Below the pieces are notes generated by a model. It saw nothing but the letters and a program-made list of their open reading frames with translations, was not told the origin of the DNA and did not search any database. A stretch of DNA of 33,621 nucleotides from Gemmataceae bacterium (GTDB taxonomy: Bacteria; Planctomycetota; Planctomycetia; Gemmatales; Gemmataceae): the NCBI GenBank assembly GCA_022616435.1, contig JAKEET010000073.1, positions 1 to 33,621 of the forward strand. Reading direction: 5' to 3'. Shown here piece after piece: positions 17,343 through 24,772 of this stretch (its first letter is position 1; the number at the start of each line of letters is the position of its first letter). The position numbers and the translations under genes were made by a program.

Positions 17343-18202
17343 TCAGTCTTTCGTGACGGCGAAGCGCACTTCGGAGATCGTGTGCGGCGGGAACAGCTTC
17401 CAGCCCGCCGCGACGCGGCCGACGAGGCCGACCAGCACGGCCGGCTGATTGTCGTCAAGCTGCGTCTTGTCAAGCAAGGTGAACTTCTGCTTCTCGCCGC
17501 CGAGTTCGGTCACTTCGTAGTCGTGCGCGATGGTTTGCTTCTTGCCGGGGAGCGGAATCTGCCTGAGGAGTGCGAGCTTGCCGAGATCGATCTGCCCGAC
17601 TTTCTGAAACATCAGTACGCTTGCCAGCTTCTGTCCGGCGCCGGCGCGGTAGAGGGCCGTCAAGCCCTGCACCGGGTGCTCGGTCTTCTCCTTGTCCTGG
17701 GCGACGACCACCGCGCCGCGGCCGGCCGGGGCCGGCGCCGGTTTCGCGCCGTGCTGCGCGAAGCCGCGAACCGGGACCTTCATCAGCCCGTCCTGGAACT
17801 GCAGCGCGCCGCCGACGCCGAGCGCCGTCTTGTCGGCCGTGCCTTCGAGGCTGAACTTGTTAATACCGATGAAGCGGGTCGCGCCTTGCCGCCAGTCTGC
17901 TTGACGCTCACGCGCACCAGTTTCTTGTCGTGGTCGTATTCGATGCGCGCCAGACTGGCGACGGGAACGTAGGTGACGATGCCGTCCTTGTAGGTCGTCG
18001 ATTTCTCCTCGCGGAATTCGAGGTGCTCCCGGCCGGGGTCCTTCCAGGAGAGCTGCCGCGTGCCGGCGGTGAAGCGGGCGTCCTTCATGCGGAGAGTGAC
18101 TTGCGGATCGTAGAGGACTTCCCAGCCGTGCTCCGCGGGTTGAGCCATGGCCGACGCGGGATACTGAGTGAGCAAGATGGCGCAAAGCAGCAGTCGGGGC
18201 AT
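17343..18202 (-). pseudogene. Frameshifted gene for a secreted protein of unknown function
   Basis: Two overlapping frames together make one protein. Part one starts at ATG 18202 with a signal peptide (MPRLLLCAILLTQYPASAMA) and continues through WEVLYDPQVTLRMKDARFTA and YVPVASLARIEYDHDKKLVR to VKQTGGK (codon 17885-17887). Part two resumes at the GCG codon 17882-17880 as ATRFIGINKFSLEGTADKTA and runs to KLFPPHTISEVRFAVTKD, stop 17343. Two bases of an interrupted codon lie between, so one base is missing in the GCGCG context around 17880-17884. Restored, the protein would have about 287 residues, with a signal peptide and a beta-rich domain of unknown function. Either the gene is recently inactivated or this is a sequencing error; coding-like sequence on both sides favours a recent event or error. 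Confidence 0.75.
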
Positions 18203-18278
18203 GATGGATCTCGCTGGACACCGGGCGGGCCACAGACGAACATCATAGGTGGATGCCCGGCAAATTGCGAGCGACCAC

Positions 18279-18569
18279 ATGCCGGTTCTTGTGCAAATCG
18301 TCTGGCTCTTGATCGCTATCCCGTACATGGTCGCCTGGTGGGCGACGTTGCGCATCCTCTTCGGCCGCTGGTTTCAGCCGCTCGAATGGATTCCCGTGTC
18401 GATCCTGGCATTCGGGATTCCGTTTGTCCTCCTGGACACGTTCGCGGCGCGTGGCGAGTCGCTTGGCTATTGGCTGGCGGGGGCGTGGGGCGCAGTGCCG
18501 GCGCCCGTCCTGCTTTGGCGCGGATTCCGACGATGGCGGCGCACGACGCAGCCGCCGAAATGTCCTTGA
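18279..18569 (+). CDS. Small multi-pass membrane protein
   Basis: 96 residues from ATG 18279; an in-frame GTG at 18249 would add 10 residues. Three hydrophobic segments are visible: VLVQIVWLLIAIPYMVAWWA, WIPVSILAFGIPFVLLDTFA and LGYWLAGAWGAVPAPVLLW, followed by a basic tail RGFRRWRRTT, which suggests a cytoplasmic C-terminus. No family recognised. It is divergent from the frameshifted gene (77 nt between starts) and convergent with the DUF255 gene. The stop codon lies in the left arm of a hairpin at 18563-18601. Confidence 0.62.
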   Translation: MPVLVQIVWLLIAIPYMVAWWATLRILFGRWFQPLEWIPVSILAFGIPFVLLDTFAARGESLGYWLAGAWGAVPAPVLLWRGFRRWRRTTQPPKCP

Positions 18570-18601
18570 AAATTGAAAGGCTGCCTCCTGATTTTCAAGG
18601 A
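18563..18601. terminator. Hairpin between convergent genes
   Basis: TCCTTGAAAAT (18563-18573) pairs perfectly with ATTTTCAAGGA (18591-18601). The stem is AT-rich for this genome, unlike the GC-rich repeats elsewhere, and lies exactly between the convergent stops at 18569 and 18611, so a bidirectional terminator is likely. There is no clear T-run. Confidence 0.5.
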
Positions 18602-18610
18602 TGCCGAGAA

Positions 18611-20563
18611 CTACTGCTTGCGCAGCTCCTTCACATCCAGCCACCCATCCAGCGCCTGCGCCATCGTCGTCAGCCCGGTGCCGTTGAGCTTCATCCCGCC
18701 CGCGAACACCCGGAACGTCCGATGCGCCTCGTCGCGCCATTTCTCGTCGCCGGTCAGCTTCCACAGCCGCGCCAGGTTGCGGGCGGCCATGCTGTTGCCC
18801 GAGGGCTGGGCGCCGTCGAACTGATCCTTGGCGCGGGCGAAGAGTTTCTCATGGTCGCTGGCGGTCATGTAGAAACCGCCCTTCTTGTCGCCGTGGAACT
18901 GGATCATCACGTCGGTGAGCTTCTTCGATGCTTCCAGCCATTGCGCCTCGCCGGTCGTTTCGTGCAAGGTCAGCAGGCCGTGAACGAGGAAGGCGTAATC
19001 TTCGAGGTAGCCGTTGACCGCGGCCTTTGGTTGCTGGCCGGGCGCCGCGCCGTAGGTCCGCAGCAGCCGGCCTTGCGGCGTGATCTGATGCTTGAGGACG
19101 AACCCCGCCGCCTTCCGGGCGACGTCGAGATGCTGCTTGTCGCCGAGCGACCGTCCCGCTTCGGCGAAGCCGGCGATCATCTGGCCGCTCCAGGCGGTCA
19201 GCGCGATCTCGTTGCGGAACGGCTTGTCGCGCTTGGCCCGCTCGACAAACAGCTTCTCCCGGAGCGGGTTCAGGCGGGCGCTCAACTGCTCGTCGGTCAG
19301 CTTCATTTCCTTGGCGACCTCGGCGAGCGGCTTGGGCAGCGTCAGGATGTGATACTTGTCCTCGAAGTTCACCTTGTCCAGGCCGTACACCTTGCGGACG
19401 AAATCGCGGTCCGCCTTGTCCGGCAGCGCGGCCGCGAGTTCCTCCGGCGTCCACACGTAGAACCGGCCCTCTTCGTGGTGCGTCTCCGCGTCCTGCGAGG
19501 AATAGAAGGCGCCCTCGGGCGTCATCATCTCCCGGCGCACGTAGGCCAGCGTGTCCTCGACGACCTGGCGGTAGAGCGGTTTCCCGGTGGCGGCGTAGGC
19601 CTTGCTGTACAGCTCGGTGAGCTGGGCGTTGTCGTACAGCATCTTTTCGAAGTGCGGCACGGTCCAGGTGCGTTCGACGGTGTAGCGGTGGAAGCCGCCG
19701 CCCAGGTGGTCCCAGATGCCGCCGTGGGCCATCTTGTCAAGGGTCAGCGTCACCATGTTCAAGAGTTCCTTGTTCTTGGTGCGCTGGGCGACCTGCAGGG
19801 CCAGCTCCAGGCGCGGCGGCGTGGGGAACTTCGGGCCGCGGAACTTGCGGTTGGGGTTGCCGAAGCCGCCGTACTCCGGATCGAACTCGTCCTTCAGCTC
19901 GTCGACGATGCCGTCCACGAACTTGCGGTCGAGGCCGACGATGGCGATGCCCGGCCCGGTGCTCAGGGCCTGCGCCGTGGCCTCGGCCAGCTTCTCCGCT
20001 TGTTGTTCGATGGCCTTGGGATCTTCCTTCCAGTGATCGCGGACGATCCGCAAGAGCGACATGAAGCCCAGCATCTTCTCGCCGTCCACCATCTTGTCCT
20101 CGCGCGGCCAGTAGGTGCCGCCGACGATGGGCCGGCCGTCGGGGAGCAGGAACATCGACAGCGGCCAGCCGCCGCCGCCGGGGCGTGAGGCGTGCAGGGC
20201 GGTCATGTAGATGTGATCGATGTCGGGGCGTTCCTCGCGATCGACCTTGATGCAGATGTACGATTCGTTCAGGAGCTTGGCGCAGGCCTCGTTGTTGAAC
20301 GATTCGCGCTCCATCACGTGGCACCAGTAGCACGAGCTGTAGCCGATGGACAGGAAGACGAGCTTGTTTTCCTTCTTGGCCTTGGCGAACGCTTCGGGGC
20401 CCCACGCGTGCCAATCGGTGGGATTGTGGGCGTGCATGAGCAGGTACGGGCTGGTCTCGCGGGCCAGGCGATTGGTGAACTTCGGCTTGGCCTTGGGAGG
20501 CTGGGCGGCGGCGCCCGCGCACAATGCCAGGACAAACAACGCAGGGACTAGTCGCGCGAGCAT
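18611..20563 (-). CDS. DUF255 / YyaL-type thioredoxin-fold protein, secreted
   Basis: 650 residues. Signal peptide about 1-20 ([20 protein letters not shown]). The N-terminal thioredoxin-like domain shows [20 protein letters not shown] and [16 protein letters not shown] with a CxxC pair (Cys78, Cys81), then [18 protein letters not shown] and [16 protein letters not shown]. The remainder is a six-hairpin (alpha/alpha) domain as in YyaL/SPATA20 proteins, with [12 protein letters not shown] and [13 protein letters not shown]. Most relatives are cytoplasmic; export here is notable. The biochemical role of the family is unclear (a redox function or sugar epimerase-like activity has been proposed). 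ATG 20563 is chosen over the in-frame ATG 20587 because it starts the signal peptide and follows GGAG. Confidence 0.95.
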   Translation of the reverse strand: MLARLVPALFVLALCAGAAAQPPKAKPKFTNRLARETSPYLLMHAHNPTDWHAWGPEAFAKAKKENKLVFLSIGYSSCYWCHVMERESFNNEACAKLLNESYICIKVDREERPDIDHIYMTALHASRPGGGGWPLSMFLLPDGRPIVGGTYWPREDKMVDGEKMLGFMSLLRIVRDHWKEDPKAIEQQAEKLAEATAQALSTGPGIAIVGLDRKFVDGIVDELKDEFDPEYGGFGNPNRKFRGPKFPTPPRLELALQVAQRTKNKELLNMVTLTLDKMAHGGIWDHLGGGFHRYTVERTWTVPHFEKMLYDNAQLTELYSKAYAATGKPLYRQVVEDTLAYVRREMMTPEGAFYSSQDAETHHEEGRFYVWTPEELAAALPDKADRDFVRKVYGLDKVNFEDKYHILTLPKPLAEVAKEMKLTDEQLSARLNPLREKLFVERAKRDKPFRNEIALTAWSGQMIAGFAEAGRSLGDKQHLDVARKAAGFVLKHQITPQGRLLRTYGAAPGQQPKAAVNGYLEDYAFLVHGLLTLHETTGEAQWLEASKKLTDVMIQFHGDKKGGFYMTASDHEKLFARAKDQFDGAQPSGNSMAARNLARLWKLTGDEKWRDEAHRTFRVFAGGMKLNGTGLTTMAQALDGWLDVKELRKQ

Positions 20564-20583
20564 GTTAGCTCCGAGTTCCAGAG

Positions 20584-21000
20584 TCAAGGATTCGCGAGAA
20601 AGGGGTTTACGAGCGCAAGACTGTCAATCGACCGTGGGGCGCCGATATCCTCGGTGTAGAGAGCACGAACTCCGTTTCGAATGCACGCCGCTATCAACAG
20701 CGCATCCCAAAAAGAAATCGAATAGCGTTGTTGCAGATCTCTGGCATCCGCCCAGAGCTGCGTGGTGGGCAACAGGATGCTCGTTGCCATCGCTTGCATG
20801 GCATCGAGCGCCAGCCAGGCTTTGGCTTCATCAAACCCATCGGGCGCAAGTTTGCGGCTGCCGGCAATGAACTCGCATCCCACTTGCCAAGGCAGAGCCA
20901 AGGGATGCGTTGACGCGATGAGATTCTGTGCCGCGGTCTGCTTGGCGGGATCGCGCACGTCGTGGCTGTAGAGCCAGATATTGGTGTCAATGGCGTTCAT
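20584..21000 (-). CDS. PIN-domain toxin, VapC-like
   Basis: 138 residues. The PIN nuclease tetrad is present: Asp5 in AIDTNIWLY, Glu43 in GCEFIAG, Asp99 in SFWDALLIA and Asp118 in TEDIG. VapC-type toxins cut specific RNAs (tRNA or rRNA) in a Mg-dependent way and are neutralised by the partner antitoxin. ATG 21000 overlaps the end of the upstream antitoxin gene by 14 nt; ATG codons at 21009 and 21012 are in frame too, but the shorter form begins right before the first strand, as usual. It lies just upstream of the DUF255 gene on the same strand (20-nt gap). Slightly lower GC than its neighbours suggests acquisition by transfer. Confidence 0.9.
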   Translation of the reverse strand: MNAIDTNIWLYSHDVRDPAKQTAAQNLIASTHPLALPWQVGCEFIAGSRKLAPDGFDEAKAWLALDAMQAMATSILLPTTQLWADARDLQQRYSISFWDALLIAACIRNGVRALYTEDIGAPRSIDSLALVNPFLANP

Positions 21001-21229
21001 GCAAAGCATCACGCGTCGGGTAAGCGCCTTTGGAGCAAAACGTCGAACTTCTCGCTAATGCGAGGAACTGTTGTCTGGCTTGCGCGCGCTTCTCCTCACT
21101 GATCCCGTTCGCCGCGGGCGCCAGCACCGAAATCACCGCTTCGACGCGATCGCCCTTTCGAATCGGCAGATGACTCAAGTGCAGCTCGCCATCCGCCTGA
21201 ATAACCGTTTCGATAGTCGTAGCAGTCAT
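20987..21229 (-). CDS. Antitoxin of the PIN toxin
   Basis: 80 residues from ATG 21229. The N-terminal part TTIETVIQADGELHLSHLPIRKGDRVEAVI looks like a short beta-rich, AbrB-like DNA-binding module and the C-terminal half (SEEKRAQARQQFLALARSS...RDALHERH) like the helical toxin-wrapping tail. GGAG lies about 7 nt upstream; TATGAT on the minus strand (21268-21273) is a possible -10 box. Antitoxins of this type usually repress their own operon. Gene order (antitoxin first) and the 14-nt overlap with the toxin support the assignment more than the sequence alone. Confidence 0.8.
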   Translation of the reverse strand: MTATTIETVIQADGELHLSHLPIRKGDRVEAVISVLAPAANGISEEKRAQARQQFLALARSSTFCSKGAYPTRDALHERH

Positions 21230-21309
21230 CCTCTTTCTCCGGGCCAGGTGTAGCACCGCCTTGAACTATCATACACGCGTGCCATCGTTGTTGATCTTTG
21301 GCTCCACAA

Positions 21310-23394
21310 TTACTCCGCCGCCGCCGGCTTCCGCACGCTCATCCAGATCGGCGGGCTCGAATACGCCACCTTCACCACGAAGTTGATCGACACGTTCGCC
21401 ACCACGCTGATCGGCACGTCCTCGATCGGCTCGGCGTTGGCCGCGGCCTTGAGCACGATGTGCCCCTTGCTCGCCGTCCCCAGGAGCGTCTTGCTCTTGC
21501 CGGTCACGACCGTGACGCCCGGCGGCAGCGGGTTGCCGAACACCCGCCCCAAATGCTGCAGGGTCACGTCGAGCGTCACCCCCTTGTCGTAGTCCGGCCG
21601 GCGCTCGACGGTGACGTCGATCTTCACCTCCTGGCCAGGCTTGAGCGAGATCTTGGCGGCGCTCACGTCCACCTTCAAGATGTCCGACGGATTGGTGACG
21701 GCCACCGCGTGCGTGTTGACGTTGAAGACGCCGCGGCCGCCGCCGGGGAAGTAGATTTCTTGCTCTGGCTGGTTGTGACGCGTGAGCGTGACTTCCTTGC
21801 CGTCGGGCATCTTGGCCGTGCCGGTGCCGACGATCCGCACGAAATTCGCCTGAATCTGTGCCTTCGGATCGGCGGTCAGCACCATCATCCCCTGGGTCAT
21901 CTTCGGCGGGATCGTCAGCGGGGTGGCGGTGATGTCCTTCGGCAAGTCCTTGATCTCGACCTTCACCGGGCCGGCGAAACCGTTCAGCCGATTGACGTGG
22001 ACGTACCAGGCGGCGCTCGAACCCGGGCCGATCATCGCCTTGTCCGGATCGCAGCGGAGCGTGAAGTCCGGCACCGCCCAGTCGGCTTCGAGATAGTAGA
22101 CGAACGTCTCGCCCCCCTTGCTGTTCAAGTCGCGGACACGAATGACGAAGTCGCCGTCCGCCGGCGGCGTGAACACCAGCGCCGCCTCCTGGCCGTGCGT
22201 GACCTCGTTCGATGCGATGGTGGCGCCCTTGATGTTCATCACGTCGAGCACGCCGTGGAGGCTCGAATTCAGCAGCGTCCCGAAGCGGCGGGCCTTCAGC
22301 TCGAAGCGCACCGGCTTGCCCTTCGTCGCCTTGAAGACGAAGTGATCCATGTCGCGGCGCTTCTCGATGCGGCCGTTGATGCCGGCCGGCAGCGTCACGC
22401 GGGTCGCCTTGGCGGGTTCGTCGTTCGCGTCCCGCTCCAGGAACTGCGGCAGCGAACTGACGATGAAGGTGGCGGGATTCATTGTCACGCCGTTGACATC
22501 GAGCTGAATTTGCTGGATGCCGGTCTCCTTGGGCACGACGAACGGCGCCTTTGCTTGCACAAGCTTCGCGGACCCGATCGGCTCCACCTCCAACTTCTGC
22601 CCAGGATTGCCGGCCACGGGAAAGACGTGGGTCACATATGGCCTGCCGGTCGCGATGATCGCGTAGACCCAGCGTCGATCGCCGTCGTAGGTCGATTCGC
22701 GCACCTGCAAGTAGTACGCGCCGGTCCTGGGAATCGTGTAGCTCAAGAGCGGATCGGCGAAGAAGAACGTGTCGTTGGCGGCCAGCTCGCGGCCGCCGGC
22801 GTCGTACAGGGTCAGCATCGGCTTGGCGTGCTTTTGGAGGTCGTGGATCTTGTCCTGGATGCGGGCGCAGAACATCTCGAAGGTGAGGGTCTGGCCTTCC
22901 TTGGCGTCGAACTTGTAGAAATCGACGTCCTCGACCGCTTCGAGCTTGCCGGCGAGCACGCACGGCAGCGCGATGCTCTGTGCCTGGGCGACGACATTGT
23001 TGGCCTTGTCCTCGATGACCACCGGGTCATCGACGATCACGAGCTGGCCGACGCTGGAGATGCCCAGCTCGGTGGCGATGCGAAACTCGCGAACGCCGAG
23101 GGCCGCGTCCGGGGCTACTGTGATCTTCAGCTTGGCGTCGCGGACGAGCGGCGGCTGCGGCGGCTTGGGCGGCGGCGCTTTTTGCGGCACGATCTCCGCG
23201 GAGGGTCCGGTCCCTTCGAACAGCGTCTTGTAGGCGCCGAAGAAGTTCATCTGGCCTTCGACGAGCACCTCCGTCGTCTTGCCGCGCTCGAGCGCGACCG
23301 GGTGGACGTGGGTGATCATCGGGAAAGAGGTTTGCGCGTGAACCGCGGGGGCGGCACTGAGGCAAGCGACGGCGCAAAGCACAACGCGACGCAT
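21310..23394 (-). CDS. Large secreted protein with PPC-type domains
   Basis: 694 residues. Signal peptide about 1-20 (MRRVVLCAVACLSAAPAVHA). Then an IPT/TIG-like strand region with THVHPVALERGKTTEVLVEG, followed by at least two bacterial pre-peptidase C-terminal (PPC)-like beta domains: one around residues 135-250 (EAVEDVDFYKFDAKEGQTLTF ... TGAYYLQVRES) and one around 330-425 (RDMDHFVFKATKGKPVRFEL ... DGDFVIRVRDL). The rest is beta-sandwich. No catalytic domain is visible, so it is likely a cell-surface or periplasmic structural or carbohydrate-binding protein, of a kind abundant in planctomycetes. ATG 23394 follows GGAG. A tRNA gene lies 52 nt upstream on the same strand. Confidence 0.88.
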   Translation of the reverse strand: MRRVVLCAVACLSAAPAVHAQTSFPMITHVHPVALERGKTTEVLVEGQMNFFGAYKTLFEGTGPSAEIVPQKAPPPKPPQPPLVRDAKLKITVAPDAALGVREFRIATELGISSVGQLVIVDDPVVIEDKANNVVAQAQSIALPCVLAGKLEAVEDVDFYKFDAKEGQTLTFEMFCARIQDKIHDLQKHAKPMLTLYDAGGRELAANDTFFFADPLLSYTIPRTGAYYLQVRESTYDGDRRWVYAIIATGRPYVTHVFPVAGNPGQKLEVEPIGSAKLVQAKAPFVVPKETGIQQIQLDVNGVTMNPATFIVSSLPQFLERDANDEPAKATRVTLPAGINGRIEKRRDMDHFVFKATKGKPVRFELKARRFGTLLNSSLHGVLDVMNIKGATIASNEVTHGQEAALVFTPPADGDFVIRVRDLNSKGGETFVYYLEADWAVPDFTLRCDPDKAMIGPGSSAAWYVHVNRLNGFAGPVKVEIKDLPKDITATPLTIPPKMTQGMMVLTADPKAQIQANFVRIVGTGTAKMPDGKEVTLTRHNQPEQEIYFPGGGRGVFNVNTHAVAVTNPSDILKVDVSAAKISLKPGQEVKIDVTVERRPDYDKGVTLDVTLQHLGRVFGNPLPPGVTVVTGKSKTLLGTASKGHIVLKAAANAEPIEDVPISVVANVSINFVVKVAYSSPPIWMSVRKPAAAE

Positions 23395-23446
23395 GAGGGA
23401 ACTCCGGAATTGCGAGCGGCGGGAAAGAGCTTCACAGGGAGGAAAG

Positions 23447-23520
23447 TGGGCGCTACTGGATTCGAACCAGTGACCTCAACGATGTCAACGTTGCGCGCTA
23501 GCCAACTGCGCCAAGCGCCC
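23447..23520 (-). tRNA. tRNA-Val (anticodon GAC)
   Basis: A 74-nt cloverleaf on the minus strand: acceptor stem GGGCGCT/AGCGCCC with discriminator A at 23447, D stem GCGC/GCGC, anticodon stem CAACG/CGTTG with loop TTGACAT (anticodon GAC), variable loop AGGTC, T arm ACTGG-TTCGAAT-CCAGT. CCA is not encoded. It would read GUC and GUU codons. No other tRNA is next to it, and no integrase lies nearby. Confidence 0.95.
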
Positions 23521-23592
23521 GTGTAGTTTGAAGTTAGGCTGGCCGACGGGCTTCGTCAAGATCAAGTGTGCGTGTGCGCTCCTCTCACCTCC

Positions 23593-23714
23593 AAAATGCG
23601 TTGCGCCGCGCTCACTTCGCGGCGCAACGCATTAAGTATCAGTCCGAACATGACTTGCGTCACGCGTGCACGAAATGCGTTGCGCCTCGTGTGTCGTCAT
23701 CGCGCAACGCATTC
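23593..23714. repeat. Tandem hairpins built from AATGCGTTGCGC
   Basis: Hairpin one: 23595-23610 pairs perfectly with 23618-23633 (16 bp). Hairpin two: 23674-23685 pairs with 23702-23713 (12 bp). The left arm of one also pairs with the right arm of the other, giving the same nested design as the element at 13589-13738. It occupies much of the 333-nt gap between the tRNA and the aminotransferase gene, where no gene is seen. Confidence 0.85.
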
Positions 23715-23853
23715 GTGATGAGTGGTGCGCCGGGATGGTGGCTCGATTCTTGTGGACCAAGCGCGCAGCCGGATCCGGCTATGCATTTCGCCCCGACGCA
23801 GGCAAGCGCCTCTAAGATGATGGCATTCGCCTCGTCGATAGGGAGTGAGCTGC

Positions 23854-24717
23854 ATGCGCGCACTAGCCAACCTGAACGGGCAGATCATGCCCCTGGAAGA
23901 AGTCAAAGTCTCGGCCCTCGACCGCGGCTTTCTGTTCGGCGACGCGGTCTATGAGGTGGTGCGCATCTACCAGGGCCGGCCGTGGCTGGAGGACGAACAC
24001 TTCCAGCGGCTGGCCCGCAGCCTGGAGGCGATCCGCATTCACGGCGTGGACCTGGTGCGGCTGCGGCGGCGGGTGCACGACACCATCGAAGCGGGGCAGT
24101 TTCGCGAGGCGATGTTCTACATCCAGATCACGCGCGGCACGTCGATGCCGCGGCGGCACGCGTTTCCCAAGCAGGCGACGCCACTAGAGCTTGTGTGGGT
24201 CGAAGATTACGACGATGGCCCGACCGCGGAGTCGCGGCGCAGCGGCGTCGGCGTGATCACCCATCCCGATCTGCGCTGGCATCGCTGCGGCATCAAATCG
24301 ACGAACCTGCTCGCCAACGTGCTCGCCAACCAGGCCGCTCACGAGGCCGGCTGCGCCGAAGCGCTCTTGTATCTTCCCGACGGCACGCTCACGGAGGCCT
24401 CGCACAGCAGCTTCTTCTGGGTCCAGCATGACGCCGTCTGCACCACGCCGGGCCGCGACAACATCCTGCCGGGCATCACCCGCGCGTTGGTCCTCGGCCT
24501 GGCGGGCCGGGCGAACGTCACGGTGCGCGAAGGCCATCTGCGCCGCGACGATCTGCCAAGGATCGACGAGCTGTTCCTGACCGGCACCACGTCGGAAGTC
24601 CTGCCCGTGGTGCAGATCGACGGCAAGCCGGTCGGCCGCGGCGAGCCGGGACCGGTAACGCGCAAGCTGCAGGAAGTGTACGGCCAGGCGGTGCGGGAGT
24701 TCCTGGCACGACCCTGA
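23854..24717 (+). CDS. D-amino acid aminotransferase (class IV, PLP)
   Basis: 287 residues. Family signature ALDRGFLFGDAVYEVVRIYQG (21-41) matches D-alanine transaminases closely; the PLP-binding lysine is Lys148 in RCGIKSTNLLANVLA, with Glu181 in DGTLTEASHSSFFWV and TGTTSEVLPV near the C-terminus. D-amino acid transaminases interconvert D-alanine and D-glutamate with their oxo-acids, feeding peptidoglycan precursors or degrading D-Ala. Branched-chain aminotransferase or aminodeoxychorismate lyase functions are alternatives but fit the motif less well. ATG 23854 is chosen because GGGAG lies at 23841-23845; GTG 23845 is in frame. It converges with the beta-lactamase/VanX fusion, whose product could supply D-alanine. 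Confidence 0.9.
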   Translation: MRALANLNGQIMPLEEVKVSALDRGFLFGDAVYEVVRIYQGRPWLEDEHFQRLARSLEAIRIHGVDLVRLRRRVHDTIEAGQFREAMFYIQITRGTSMPRRHAFPKQATPLELVWVEDYDDGPTAESRRSGVGVITHPDLRWHRCGIKSTNLLANVLANQAAHEAGCAEALLYLPDGTLTEASHSSFFWVQHDAVCTTPGRDNILPGITRALVLGLAGRANVTVREGHLRRDDLPRIDELFLTGTTSEVLPVVQIDGKPVGRGEPGPVTRKLQEVYGQAVREFLARP

Positions 24718-24772
24718 CCAATGCTTGCGTTTAGCGCAACGTGGTCCAGCCAGCGACTCGAACCCCGCCCAT

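Noticed and set aside
17930..20188. 752-codon open frame on the plus strand
   Set aside because: It is antisense to the clearly recognisable DUF255 gene, crosses other genes and has no domain; long antisense frames are expected at this GC content.
23397..23526. Short plus-strand coding frame ending in VGATGFEPVTSTMSTLRAS
   Set aside because: It is a translation of the tRNA-Val gene complement, a well-known false prediction.
23447..23714. tRNA as an integration (att) site of a genomic island
   Set aside because: No integrase, no direct repeat of the tRNA end and no change in gene content at this point.
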